Part shown: piece by piece, positions 15,552-24,030 of the stretch
How the letters are laid out: every line of letters starts with the position of its first letter
How positions within the stretch are numbered: position 1 is the first letter of the stretch
Source: Thermosulfurimonas dismutans
GTDB lineage: Bacteria > Desulfobacterota > Thermodesulfobacteria > Thermodesulfobacteriales > Thermodesulfobacteriaceae
Length of the DNA: 32,104 nucleotides
NCBI GenBank assembly: GCA_011322625.1
Contig: DRMH01000101.1
Span: forward strand, 1-32,104
Direction: 5' to 3'
Translations under genes and position numbers: made by a program
Notes under the pieces: generated by a model
Databases searched by the model: none
Told to the model about the DNA's origin: nothing
The model's input: the letters and a program-made list of their open reading frames with translations, nothing else

Positions 15552-17632
15552 TGGCGGAGGGAACCTTAACCCTCAAACGTTACGTGGAACCGAGCAACGT
15601 GGTGGTGGCCGCCGGGGTGGTGGCCCTGCTGGTGATCATGGTCTTTCCGGTACCCCGGGGGCTCATGGATATCCTCCTGGCCCTGAGTTTTACCGTCTCC
15701 CTCACCATCCTTCTCATGTCCATGTATATCCAGAAACCCCTGGATTTTACGGCCTTTCCGGCCCTTCTTCTGGTGACCACCCTCTATCGGCTCTCCCTTA
15801 ACATTGCCACCACCCGTCTTATTCTTCTGCACGGTCACGAGGGCCCTCTGGCCGCCGGGCGGGTGATCATGAGTTTCGGTCAGTTCGTGGTGGGGGGAAA
15901 TTACGTGGTCGGGGCCATCGTTTTTGCCATCCTGGTGATCATCAACTTTGTGGTGATCACCAAGGGAGCCGGGCGAATAGCCGAGGTGGCGGCCCGTTTC
16001 ACCCTGGATGCCATGCCCGGAAAACAGATGGCCATCGACGCGGATCTTAACGCCGGCCTCATCGATGAGGCCGAGGCCCGGCGGAGAAGGGAGGAAATCC
16101 GCAAGGAGGCGGAGTTTTACGGGGCCATGGACGGAGCCAGCAAATTCGTGCGGGGAGAGGCGGTGGCCGGGCTCGTTATCACCAGCATCAATATCGTGGC
16201 CGGGCTGGTCATCGGGGTGGTGCAGAAGGGCTTGCCCCTTTCCGCGGCCCTTAAGTCCTACACCCTGCTTACCATCGGTGACGGTCTGGTCTCCCAGATT
16301 CCCGCCCTTATAGTTTCCACCTCCGCGGGTATCATTGTGAGCCGGGCGGCCTCGGAGTCAGGCATGGGGCGGGATTTCGCCCGTCAATTTGCTTCCCGTC
16401 CCGAGGCCCTGGCCATGGCCGCGGTGGCGGTCTTCCTGGTGGGGCTGCTTCCCGGCCTGCCCACCCTCCCCTTTACGGTGCTGGCCCTGGGGGTGGGAGG
16501 GCTGGCCTACATATCCTTCCGGTTTCAGCAGGCCCTGGTGACCGAGGAAAAACCCGAGGAACCCGAGACCCCGCCTCCCGGAGAGGAGATCGAACAACTG
16601 CTTCCCCTGGATCTTCTCAGCCTGGAGATAGGATACGCCCTCATTCCTCTGGTGGATGAGAGCCAGGGCGGAGACCTCTTGGAGCGGATCAAGAATCTGC
16701 GCAAACAGTTCGCCCTGGAGATGGGAGTGGTTATTCCTCCCATTCATGTGCGGGATAATCTTCAGCTCAAACCGGCCGAATATCTCATCCTCATCAAAGG
16801 GGTGGAGGTGGCCCGCGGGGAGGTGCTTCCGGGTCATCTCCTGGCCATGAGCCAGGAGGAAAAGGCCCCGGAGATCAAGGGGGCTATTCCCACGCGGGAA
16901 CCCGCCTTCGGGCTTCCGGCCTACTGGATACCCGAGGATCGTAAGGAGGAGGCCGAGGCTGCCGGGTATATCGTGGTGAATCTCTCCACGGTGATCGTGA
17001 CCCACTTTGCCGAGGTCATCAAGAGACACGCCGATGAGCTCCTGACCCGGGAGGAGGTTCAGAAACTCCTGAACACCCTTTCCCGCCAGTATCCCAAGGT
17101 GGTGGAGGAGGCCCTGAACGTGGTGAACCTGGGGATCATCCAGAAGGTGTTGCAGAACCTGGTGCGGGAAGGGGTGTCGGTGCGGGATCTGCTCACCATC
17201 ATGGAGACCCTGGCCGATTACGGTGAACGCATAAAGGACCCGGATACGCTAACCGAATATGTACGTCAGAGGCTGGGAAGGGTGATTGTGAAGCCCTATC
17301 TCGATCCTTCGGGCAAACTCTACGTAACCGCGGTGGGCGAGGACATCGAGGAAGCGGTTCGCCGCTCCCTCCAGCGCACCGCGGAGGGTACCTTCCTCAT
17401 GATCGAACCCCGTATCGGCAGCCGCATCGTGGCGGCTCTGGTCCAGGCCGCGGAAAGGATGACCCGGGCCGGCCGGCATCCGGTGTTTCTGGCCACTCCC
17501 ACGGCCAGGCGGCATCTGCGCCGGCTGGTGGAACGTTCCCTGCCGCAGGCTGCGGTGCTTTCCCATGCCGAGATCCCGGCCGAGGTCGGGGTGGAGATCC
17601 TGGAGACGGTGAGGATGGGACGTGAAGATTAA
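15551..17632 (+). CDS. flhA: FlhA, flagellar export gate protein
   Basis: The 693-residue protein has the normal length and layout: an N-terminal membrane part (to about residue 330, roughly eight helices) and a large cytoplasmic domain. The FHIPEP loop signature GKQMAIDADLNAGLID lies near residues 155-170, followed by FYGAMDGASKFVRGEAVAG. The C-terminal domain shows VLQNLVREGVSVRDLLTIMETLADY. FlhA forms the nonameric ring that docks export chaperone complexes. The 3' end overlaps flhF by 11 bases. Confidence 0.96.
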   Translation: MAEGTLTLKRYVEPSNVVVAAGVVALLVIMVFPVPRGLMDILLALSFTVSLTILLMSMYIQKPLDFTAFPALLLVTTLYRLSLNIATTRLILLHGHEGPLAAGRVIMSFGQFVVGGNYVVGAIVFAILVIINFVVITKGAGRIAEVAARFTLDAMPGKQMAIDADLNAGLIDEAEARRRREEIRKEAEFYGAMDGASKFVRGEAVAGLVITSINIVAGLVIGVVQKGLPLSAALKSYTLLTIGDGLVSQIPALIVSTSAGIIVSRAASESGMGRDFARQFASRPEALAMAAVAVFLVGLLPGLPTLPFTVLALGVGGLAYISFRFQQALVTEEKPEEPETPPPGEEIEQLLPLDLLSLEIGYALIPLVDESQGGDLLERIKNLRKQFALEMGVVIPPIHVRDNLQLKPAEYLILIKGVEVARGEVLPGHLLAMSQEEKAPEIKGAIPTREPAFGLPAYWIPEDRKEEAEAAGYIVVNLSTVIVTHFAEVIKRHADELLTREEVQKLLNTLSRQYPKVVEEALNVVNLGIIQKVLQNLVREGVSVRDLLTIMETLADYGERIKDPDTLTEYVRQRLGRVIVKPYLDPSGKLYVTAVGEDIEEAVRRSLQRTAEGTFLMIEPRIGSRIVAALVQAAERMTRAGRHPVFLATPTARRHLRRLVERSLPQAAVLSHAEIPAEVGVEILETVRMGRED

Positions 17633-18581
17633 GCGTTTTTACGGAAAGAACCCCCTGGAGGTCATCACCCGGGTCAAGGAGGAACTGGGGGAGGAGGCCC
17701 TTATCCTTTCCTCCCGGCGCCGCAACGGCGAGGGGGTTTACGAAATCGTGGCCGCCATCGATGGTTCCTCGGCCGAGGGGTTGCCCGGCGGAAGGCCCGA
17801 GGAGGCCTCTGCAGAGCCCGATTTATGGAGGGAACTCCGGGAGATAAAGACCCTGCTGAGGGAAGCCCTTTCATCCCCGCGGGGCGGGGAGAGGTTCCTT
17901 CGCCTGGTGGAGCTGGGGATTCCCCCGGAGGTGGCGCAAAAGATGGAGGAGGATCCCCTCTCCTGGCTTAAGACACACCTTAAGCGAGTCGCGGCCACTC
18001 CTTTCTCCCGGTGCAACATCTTCGTGGGGCCGGACGGGGCCGGAAAGACCAGCAGCGTATTCAAGATCGCGGCCTGGTTTCGCTATCAGCGAGGCGAACC
18101 GGTCCGGGTCCTGAGCCTGGACCGTCATCGTATCGGGGCCCTTCAGGAGGCCCGCCGGCTGGGGGATCTCCTGGAAATTCCCGTGGATAGCGAGGTTCCG
18201 GAACCCCTTCCCGAGGGAACCTATCTTCTGGTGGATACCCCTGGCTGGGGAGGACGCTTCGGTCCGGAAGATCTGCGGGAGATCCTGGAGAAGATTCCGC
18301 AGGCCAGGGTGCAGCTGGTGCTCAGGGCCACCGAACATCCGCTGGTTTTGAGGCCTTTTCTGGAACAGAGTGCGGATTTTCCGGTGGAGGGGGTGGTTCT
18401 CACCCATGCGGACCGGATATACTGTGGACTCTCCCTGGGATTTCTTCTGGAAGGAAACCTGCCCGGGATCAGTTTCGTTTCCCTGGGGCCCCGGATTCCC
18501 GAGGACCTGGCCCGGGCTACGGAGGAGGTCTTGGAGAAGATCTTTTTGCGTGGGCTAAATCTCGTATATGGTTTACAATAG
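17622..18581 (+). CDS. flhF: FlhF, SRP-type GTPase for flagellar placement, with divergent GTPase motifs
   Basis: The 319-residue protein begins MKIKRFYGKNPLEVITRVKEELG, the typical FlhF N-terminus. A linker and helical N domain follow, then a G domain with P-loop GPDGAGKTSS near residue 138 and RIGALQEARRLGDLLEIPV. Three motifs are off consensus: DRHR for DTYR, VDTPGWGG for DTAGR, and LTHADR for TKxD. FlhF marks the site and number of flagella with FlhG. GTG 17622 is the start that opens the family N-terminus and overlaps flhA. The length is at the short end for FlhF. Identity is well supported by the flhA-flhF-flhG order. Confidence 0.88.
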   Translation: MKIKRFYGKNPLEVITRVKEELGEEALILSSRRRNGEGVYEIVAAIDGSSAEGLPGGRPEEASAEPDLWRELREIKTLLREALSSPRGGERFLRLVELGIPPEVAQKMEEDPLSWLKTHLKRVAATPFSRCNIFVGPDGAGKTSSVFKIAAWFRYQRGEPVRVLSLDRHRIGALQEARRLGDLLEIPVDSEVPEPLPEGTYLLVDTPGWGGRFGPEDLREILEKIPQARVQLVLRATEHPLVLRPFLEQSADFPVEGVVLTHADRIYCGLSLGFLLEGNLPGISFVSLGPRIPEDLARATEEVLEKIFLRGLNLVYGLQ

Positions 18582-18594
18582 AAAGGAGGTTCCT

Positions 18595-19392
18595 ATGCGT
18601 GTTCTTGCGGTCTCCAGCGGAAAGGGTGGAGTAGGAAAGACCAATTTTGTGGCCAATCTGGCTCTGGCCCTGGAAAAGAAAGGGCAACACACGCTGATCT
18701 TCGATGCCGACCTGGGTCTGGCCAATGTGGATGTACTGCTGGGTCTGGCCCCCAAGAGGGATATTAGGCATGTGCTTTCCGGAGAATGCACCCTTAAGGA
18801 CATAGTGATACGCACCAAGTACGGTTTTGAGGTTATTCCGGCCAGTTCCGGGGTGCTGGAGCTTACCCGTCTGGCCCCTTCGGAGAAGCTTTCCCTGAAG
18901 GAGCAGTTCGAGGAGGTCTCCCAGGGGGTGGATTTTTTTATCTTCGATCTGGGGGCCGGGATCTCGGATAACGTGTTATTCTTTAATCTGGTGGCTCAGG
19001 AACGCATCGTGATCACCACCCCCGAGCCCACCGCCATGGCCGACGCCTATGCCCTGATCAAACTCCTTTTCGTTCGCCATCAGGTAAAACGCATCTATCT
19101 GCTGGTCAATCTCATTCGCGACGAGCAGGAGGGCAAGACCGTATATCGCCAGATCGCTCAGGTGGCGGAGCGCTTTCTGGGGCCGGTGGGGTTGACCTAT
19201 CTGGGGGCCATCCGGAACGATCCTTCCGTGCCCCGGGCGGTGCGACAGCAGGAACCCTTTCTGCATCTCTTCCCGGATTCCCCGGCCAGCAGGGATCTGC
19301 TTCAGATCTGCGAGAAGCTCCTTCGCCTCAAACCCAAGATCGAGGGAGGCCTTGAGGCTCTGTGGTCCCAAAGATCCCAGGCTCTCTCATGA
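18595..19392 (+). CDS. flhG: FlhG (MinD-like ATPase), flagellar number regulator
   Basis: The 265-residue ParA/MinD-type ATPase has the deviant Walker A KGGVGKT (10-16) after VLAVSSG, DADLGLANVD, and LGAGISDNVL in the Walker B/switch region. The C-terminus is an amphipathic Leu/Lys-rich stretch. FlhG stimulates FlhF GTPase activity and limits flagellar number. AAAGGAGG (18582-18589) upstream selects ATG 18595 rather than the ORF start 27 bases earlier. It overlaps fliA by four bases. Confidence 0.92.
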   Translation: MRVLAVSSGKGGVGKTNFVANLALALEKKGQHTLIFDADLGLANVDVLLGLAPKRDIRHVLSGECTLKDIVIRTKYGFEVIPASSGVLELTRLAPSEKLSLKEQFEEVSQGVDFFIFDLGAGISDNVLFFNLVAQERIVITTPEPTAMADAYALIKLLFVRHQVKRIYLLVNLIRDEQEGKTVYRQIAQVAERFLGPVGLTYLGAIRNDPSVPRAVRQQEPFLHLFPDSPASRDLLQICEKLLRLKPKIEGGLEALWSQRSQALS

Positions 19393-20132
19393 AAAATTAT
19401 TTATCCAAGTCTCCGGAGGAACTGGTTCTGGAACATTTACCGCTGGTCAAGTATCTGGCTTCCCGGCTGGCCGGGAGATTGCCTCCTCCTCTGGAAGAGG
19501 AGGATCTCGTTTCCGCGGGAATCCTGGGACTTATCGAGGCCGCGCGGCGTTTTGATCCCCGGCGAAACATTCAGTTCCGGACCTTTGCCGAGTTTCGTAT
19601 CCGGGGGGCCATGCTGGATCAGATCCGTCATCTGGACTGGGTTCCCCGTTCGGTGAAAGAAAAGGCCTCCCGCCTGGAGAAGGTTTTTTCCGAGCTGGAG
19701 AACCGTCTGGGGCGGCCTCCGGAGGACGAGGAGGTGGCCCGGGCTATGGGGATTTCCCTTGAGGAATATTATCGTCTGCTGGAGGAGATTCGCGGCATCT
19801 CCCTGGTGGATCTCGACAGCCTGCGCAAAAAACTGGAAGACGAAGGGCTGGACTGGGCGGATATCCTTTCCGATGCCGGAGAGAACGATCCCTTCGAACG
19901 ACTCGGGCTCAAGGAACTGGCCGAGGCCCTCTCCCGGGCCATCGCCGAATTGCCAGAGAAGGAGAAGTTGGTTATAACCCTTTATTATTACGAAGGCCTG
20001 ACCATGAAGGAGATAGGCAGGGTTCTGGGTTACACCGAAAGCCGCATCTCCCAGCTTCACAGCAAGGCTCTGCTGCGACTCCGGGGCCGACTCCGGGAGA
20101 TGCTGGGAGAGGATTACATCAAATTCTGGTGA
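19389..20132 (+). CDS. fliA: FliA, flagellar sigma-28 factor
   Basis: The 247-residue sigma factor has region 2 at about 12-80 (EEEDLVSAGILGLIEAARRF, RTFAEFRIRGAMLDQIR), then WVPRSVKEKA, a region 3 helix set (LGRPPEDEEVARAMGIS), and the region 4 helix-turn-helix at 204-230 (LTMKEIGRVLGYTESRISQ). It directs transcription of late flagellar and chemotaxis genes. No FlgM-type anti-sigma factor is visible in the window. Start ATG 19389 overlaps the flhG stop. Confidence 0.94.
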   Translation: MKNYLSKSPEELVLEHLPLVKYLASRLAGRLPPPLEEEDLVSAGILGLIEAARRFDPRRNIQFRTFAEFRIRGAMLDQIRHLDWVPRSVKEKASRLEKVFSELENRLGRPPEDEEVARAMGISLEEYYRLLEEIRGISLVDLDSLRKKLEDEGLDWADILSDAGENDPFERLGLKELAEALSRAIAELPEKEKLVITLYYYEGLTMKEIGRVLGYTESRISQLHSKALLRLRGRLREMLGEDYIKFW

Positions 20133-20144
20133 GGAGGTGGTTTT

Positions 20145-20528
20145 ATGCCCCTGGATACCAGTATGAGGGTGCTGGTGGTGGACGATTTTGCCACCATGCG
20201 CAAGATCATCAAAAACATTTTGACCCAGCTGGGCTTCAGGAACATCATCGAGGCCGACGATGGGACCACGGCCTGGGAGATTCTGCAGAAGGAGCCCGTG
20301 GATCTGATCATCTCCGACTGGAACATGCCCAAGATGAGCGGTCTGGAACTCCTGAAGAAGGTTCGTGCGGATGAGAAACTCAAGGATATTCCCTTTCTTA
20401 TGGTTACCGCCGAGGCCCAGAAGGAAAACATCATCGAGGCGGTCAAGTACAAGGTGAGTCAGTATATTGTGAAGCCCTTTACCCCGGAGACCCTCAAGGA
20501 AAAGCTGGAAAAGATATTCGGAGGTTAA
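20145..20528 (+). CDS. cheY: CheY response regulator (switch-acting type)
   Basis: This is a 127-residue single receiver domain. The acid pocket is D13/D14 in LVVDDFATMRKIIKN, the phosphoacceptor is Asp58 in ISDWNMPKMSG, Thr88 is in MVTAEA and Lys110 in VKPFT. FATMRKIIKNIL and DWNMPKMSG are typical of motor-binding CheY. It lies directly after fliA with a strong GAGGAGG upstream. FliM in this operon carries the matching EIDALL binding peptide. Confidence 0.93.
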   Translation: MPLDTSMRVLVVDDFATMRKIIKNILTQLGFRNIIEADDGTTAWEILQKEPVDLIISDWNMPKMSGLELLKKVRADEKLKDIPFLMVTAEAQKENIIEAVKYKVSQYIVKPFTPETLKEKLEKIFGG

Positions 20529-20531
20529 GGT

Positions 20532-21206
20532 TTGGAGCAGGAAAAGGAAAAAAAGGAGGAGGGACTTCCTCCGGAGGATTTTCCCGAGGAAGTTCCCGAG
20601 CCCCCTCCGGAGCCCGGTGAGGTTAAAGAGGAACCTCCCGAGGAATTGATAAGGGCGCTTGAGTCCGCGGAAGGGGAAGCCGAAGAAGAGACCCCCTCTC
20701 CGGGGAGATGGAAGCGCGCCTCGCGGATCCTCCTCGGGGTGGGGATCTTCGGCTGTCTTTTCGGGCTGGTGCTGGGGGTCTATACCCTGAAGGGGCTTTT
20801 ACACCCGGCCGGAGGGAAGACCCGACCGGTGGAAAGCTCTATCCCGGCCGAGACCCCGGCGCAGGGTCCTCTGGGGTCCCTTCCTCTTCCCGGAAGGCCG
20901 GAACACACTCTGGTGCTCAAGCATTTTCTCATTCCCCTTCAGAGCGAGGGAGGGGCTCCGGTCTTCATCAAGGCCTCGGTGGTCCTCTATTTCACCACTC
21001 AGAAGGAGGTCCTCAGGGCCAGAAAACTGGAAAATCCCCTGCGCACCATCATCTATGAGACCTTTAAGAACATCCCCTTTTACTACTGGCGGAGCCCGGA
21101 GGGGGTTAAGAAGATAAGAGCGGCTCTTCTTAAGTCCCTTAAAGAGCGGGCCCCGGAAAACCTGGTTCCGGTTTCGGTGGAGGTAACGGGATATATTCTC
21201 AAATAA
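20532..21206 (+). CDS. single-pass membrane protein, FliL-like periplasmic domain (uncertain)
   Basis: The 224-residue protein has an acidic, Pro-rich cytoplasmic N-terminus (1-58), one membrane helix (about 65-90), a Pro/Gly linker, and a folded outer domain (about 125-224). That domain shows HFLIPLQS, VFIKASVVLYFTTQKEV and KNIPFYYW and ends VPVSVEVTGYILK. Topology and the pattern of the outer domain recall FliL, but I cannot confirm homology by eye. The start is probably TTG 20532 with GGAGG about eight bases upstream; no ATG is available before the membrane helix. It sits three bases after cheY in the motility operon, so a basal-body or stator-related role is likely. Confidence 0.6.
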   Translation: MEQEKEKKEEGLPPEDFPEEVPEPPPEPGEVKEEPPEELIRALESAEGEAEEETPSPGRWKRASRILLGVGIFGCLFGLVLGVYTLKGLLHPAGGKTRPVESSIPAETPAQGPLGSLPLPGRPEHTLVLKHFLIPLQSEGGAPVFIKASVVLYFTTQKEVLRARKLENPLRTIIYETFKNIPFYYWRSPEGVKKIRAALLKSLKERAPENLVPVSVEVTGYILK

Positions 21207-21215
21207 GAGGGAGTT

Positions 21216-21389
21216 ATGCCGGATAGGATAGAAAAACCCTCGGGTGTGATCCCGGTCCTTCCCTCGCTGGAACACGAGAAACAGAAATCCAGGCGCAGAG
21301 AGGATCGGAAAAGGAAATCCCCGGATCGAGCCCGAAAAGAGTCTCCCGGATCCCGAAAGAAGGAAGGGGAAATCGACCTGGTGATATGA
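21216..21389 (+). CDS. small basic hydrophilic protein of the motility operon
   Basis: This 57-residue frame runs from ATG 21216 to TGA 21387-21389. GAGGGAG just upstream is a good ribosome-binding site. The start is nine bases after the preceding stop, and the end overlaps the next ATG in an ATGA, so it fits the operon's translational coupling. The product starts MPDRIEKPSGVIPVLPSLEH, has a very Arg/Lys-rich middle (KSRRREDRKRKS) and ends EGEIDLVI. There is no membrane segment or signal peptide. From memory, tiny charged proteins ending in a similar IDI/IDL-V motif precede DUF2802 genes in other flagellar clusters. Function is unknown. Confidence 0.65.
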   Translation: MPDRIEKPSGVIPVLPSLEHEKQKSRRREDRKRKSPDRARKESPGSRKKEGEIDLVI

Positions 21390-21772
21390 TCAAGGATCCG
21401 GTTTTCTGGCAGTTTGTGCTGGATTTGCTTCTTCTGGTGGCCATTCTGGTGCTTTTTCTTCGGATCCGGCGCATGGTCCCTTCCTCCCTTCGGGAGGTGG
21501 TCTCCAGACTGGAAATCCTGGAGAGGTTGTCCGAGGATCTGGCCCGTTATCTGGAGGAGGAACGGCGTATTTATGCCCGTCTGGAAAGGGCCCTGGGGGC
21601 CGGGGTGCAGGCCTGGGAAGGGCAGGAAGAGGAACGCCGCACCCTCAAGGAAAAGGTGCTCCGGGATTACCGTCAGGGGATGGGGGTGAAGGAGATCGCC
21701 CGGCGCTACGGCCTCTCCGAGGGAGAGGTGGAGCTATTGATCTCGCTGGAACGATTTCGGAGTAAGAAATGA
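21386..21772 (+). CDS. DUF2802-like membrane-anchored coiled-coil protein
   Basis: The 128-residue product has an N-terminal membrane helix (about 7-25), a Glu/Arg/Leu-rich coiled coil (about 35-90), and a C-terminal helix-turn-helix-like tail (VLRDYRQGMGVKEIARRYGLSEGEVELLISL). This is the layout of DUF2802 proteins found in flagellar operons near fliA and of the related SwrB-type motility proteins. It overlaps both the small basic gene upstream and the FliK-like gene downstream by four bases. The function is not established; regulation or maturation of the export apparatus is an inference from SwrB. Confidence 0.75.
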   Translation: MIKDPVFWQFVLDLLLLVAILVLFLRIRRMVPSSLREVVSRLEILERLSEDLARYLEEERRIYARLERALGAGVQAWEGQEEERRTLKEKVLRDYRQGMGVKEIARRYGLSEGEVELLISLERFRSKK

Positions 21773-22581
21773 GGGTAACCCTTCCGGCCCCGGTCGCCTA
21801 TCTTCCGGAAAATCTCCTGATCCTTTTTGAGCGTCCGGGGCGCGAACTCACCGTGCGGGTCATCGAGGTGGAGGGCAAGACCCTCACCCTGGAAGCCGGG
21901 GGGGAGCGTTTCCAGGCCCGTCTGGCCGGAGCGCTGGTTCCGGAGGATTTTCGCCCCGGGGAGACGGTCCGGGTGCGGGTCCTCTCGGCAGGGCCCCCGG
22001 TGGTCCTCCATCTTATCGAGGGCAGCGGGGTCTCCCGGGTCCAGGAAAGACTGGCGGATCTGGTGCGTCTCGTTCAGGGCAGGGCTTTCCCTCTGCCGGA
22101 GGGGCCTCTGGTTTCGGAAAGACCGGATCTTTCCTCGCTCCTGACCTTTCTGCTTCAGGCCGTCGGCGAACGCCCGGAGGAAGGCAAGGCCCCCCGGCGG
22201 GAGGCCAAAGCGGCGGAAACCCCGCTCACCCAGACCCTTCTTCATCTCTGGAAGGGAGGGGCTCTGATCCTTCCCTTTTTCTTCTCCGATCGGCTTTCCT
22301 GGGGGTTTCTGGAGGCCGATCGGGAAAAGGAAAGACCCCGGGAGAGATATATCTATCTGCGTCTTTTTCTCGGAAATCTGGGATTGATGGAGGCTTTCTT
22401 GCGGCTTCAGGGTTCTCAGCTGAAGGTGGATTTTCTCTTCTCCCGGGAGGAGGCCCTGGCTCTGGCCCGTAAGGAGGTGATTAATCTGAGAAGGGAGCTG
22501 GCGGAAAGGGGATTCTGGCCGGAGATCAGTCTGGAGAAGTCCTACCATGAACCCGGGGCCTTACTGGCCAGGGAGGGGTAA
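21769..22581 (+). CDS. FliK-like protein with C-terminal flagellar hook-length-control domain
   Basis: The 270-residue protein has a beta-rich N-terminal region (VRVIEVEGKTLTLEAGGERFQ) and a low-conservation middle. Its C-terminal stretch (about 193-258: YLRLFLGNLGLMEAFLRLQG, LKVDFLFSREEALALARKE, LRRELAERGFWPEISLE) follows the hook-length-control (Flg_hook) pattern of FliK. It is shorter than typical FliK and lacks the long repetitive ruler region. A dedicated FliK may therefore be elsewhere, with this being a second paralogue. ATG 21769 overlaps the previous stop. Confidence 0.7.
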   Translation: MRVTLPAPVAYLPENLLILFERPGRELTVRVIEVEGKTLTLEAGGERFQARLAGALVPEDFRPGETVRVRVLSAGPPVVLHLIEGSGVSRVQERLADLVRLVQGRAFPLPEGPLVSERPDLSSLLTFLLQAVGERPEEGKAPRREAKAAETPLTQTLLHLWKGGALILPFFFSDRLSWGFLEADREKERPRERYIYLRLFLGNLGLMEAFLRLQGSQLKVDFLFSREEALALARKEVINLRRELAERGFWPEISLEKSYHEPGALLAREG

Positions 22582-22602
22582 TCCACAGGGGGGTAAGGGA
22601 AG

Positions 22603-22974
22603 ATGAAAGCCTTGGTGGTGGATGATTCCAAGTCCATAAGGCAGATCGAAAGAAAGTATCTGGAGGAGATGGGCTTTACGGTGGTGGAGGCCGAAAACGG
22701 CGAGGAGGCCCTGGAAAAACTGCGGGAAAATCCGGATGTGCGGCTGATTATTCTGGACTGGCACATGCCGGTCATGAACGGATACGAGTTTCTCAAAGCG
22801 GTCCGGGCCAATCCCGAGTGGAATCAGATCAAAATCATGATGGTAACCACGGAAAATCAACAGAAAAGTGTCATCGACGCCCTTATGGCCGGGGCCAACG
22901 AGTATCTGATGAAACCCTTTGATCGGGAGATGCTGGAGACCAAGATCCGATTTCTACTGGAGGAGACCCTGTGA
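22603..22974 (+). CDS. CheY-like single-domain response regulator
   Basis: The 123-residue receiver has D7/D8 in LVVDDSKSIRQI, phosphoacceptor Asp52 in LDWHMPVMNG, TT at 82-83 and Lys104 in MKPFD. It is diverged from the cheY at 20145 and is placed directly before cheB-cheR-cheA, overlapping cheB by four bases. It may be the adaptation or phosphate-sink regulator of this chemosensory system rather than the motor-binding CheY, but that split is inference. The 21-base space upstream is the largest gap in the operon. Confidence 0.88.
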   Translation: MKALVVDDSKSIRQIERKYLEEMGFTVVEAENGEEALEKLRENPDVRLIILDWHMPVMNGYEFLKAVRANPEWNQIKIMMVTTENQQKSVIDALMAGANEYLMKPFDREMLETKIRFLLEETL

Positions 22975-24029
22975 GGATCAGAGTGCTCATTGTAGATGAT
23001 TCTCCGGTTATTCGGCGGCTTTTGCGGGAGGCCCTTTCCAAGGAGGCGGATCTGGAAGTGATAGGGGCGGCCCGGGACGGTCGCGAGGCGGTGGAGATGG
23101 TCCGGGCCCTGCGTCCGGATGTGGTTACCCTGGATATCGAGATGCCGGTAATGGATGGTCTTACGGCCCTGCGGGAGATTCGCAGAATCGCCCCCCGGAC
23201 CCGGGTGATCATGTTCTCCACCCTTACGGAAAAGGGGGCCCGGGAGACCATTGAGGCCCTTTCTCTGGGGGCCTTCGATTTCGTTACCAAGCCCAAGGGA
23301 AGTTCCCTTACCCAGAGCCTCCAGCGGATCAAGGAAGAACTCATTCCCAAGATCCGGGCGGCGATGCCCCGGACACCGGCTCCCAGGTTGCCGGCTCCTC
23401 CCCGACCCCCGGTGTTCAAGCCTCCCCTGGTCCGTCCGGGGGTTTATGCGGTGGTGGGGATCGGTATCTCCACCGGGGGGCCCAAGGCCCTGATGGAGGT
23501 TATCCCTCGACTGCCGGGCACCTTCCCGGTGCCGGTCCTGATCGTGCAGCACATGCCCCCCATGTTCACCACCCAGCTGGCCCGGAGCCTGGATCGCCTC
23601 TCGCCCCTGCGGGTAAAGGAGGCCCAGCAGGGGGAGCCGGTTCAGAAGGGCACGGTCTATATCGCCCCGGGAGACTATCACATGGAGGTCCGGGCCTCGG
23701 GGCGCACTAAACACATCCATCTGCATCAGGGCCCTCCGGAAAACGGGTGTCGTCCCGCGGTGGATCCTCTCTTTCGATCCCTGGCCGAGACCTACGGGGG
23801 AGCGGTGGTGGGGGTGGTAATGACCGGAATGGGCCACGACGGCCGGGAGGGGGCCAGGAAGATAAAGGAAAAAGGGGGGCTGGTCATTGCCCAGGACGAA
23901 AAGACCTCCACGGTGTTCGGGATGCCCCGGGCGGTGATAGAGGCCGGTCTGGCGGATCTGGTCTTGCCGCTCGCGGAGATCCCTTCCAAGCTGCAGGAGA
24001 TCTTCCTGATGAGGAGAAGGAGTATCTGA
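22971..24029 (+). CDS. cheB: CheB, chemoreceptor glutamate methylesterase
   Basis: The 352-residue protein has an N-terminal receiver (D9/D10, phosphoacceptor Asp55 in TLDIEMPVMDG, Lys108), a Pro-rich linker (about 132-155), and a C-terminal methylesterase. Catalytic residues are Ser167 in GISTGGP, His194 in VQHMPP and Asp290 in MTGMGHDG. It demethylates or deamidates receptor glutamates when phosphorylated by CheA. The start is GTG 22971, overlapping the upstream receiver gene. cheR follows after one base. Confidence 0.95.
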   Translation: MRIRVLIVDDSPVIRRLLREALSKEADLEVIGAARDGREAVEMVRALRPDVVTLDIEMPVMDGLTALREIRRIAPRTRVIMFSTLTEKGARETIEALSLGAFDFVTKPKGSSLTQSLQRIKEELIPKIRAAMPRTPAPRLPAPPRPPVFKPPLVRPGVYAVVGIGISTGGPKALMEVIPRLPGTFPVPVLIVQHMPPMFTTQLARSLDRLSPLRVKEAQQGEPVQKGTVYIAPGDYHMEVRASGRTKHIHLHQGPPENGCRPAVDPLFRSLAETYGGAVVGVVMTGMGHDGREGARKIKEKGGLVIAQDEKTSTVFGMPRAVIEAGLADLVLPLAEIPSKLQEIFLMRRRSI

Positions 24030-24030
24030 G

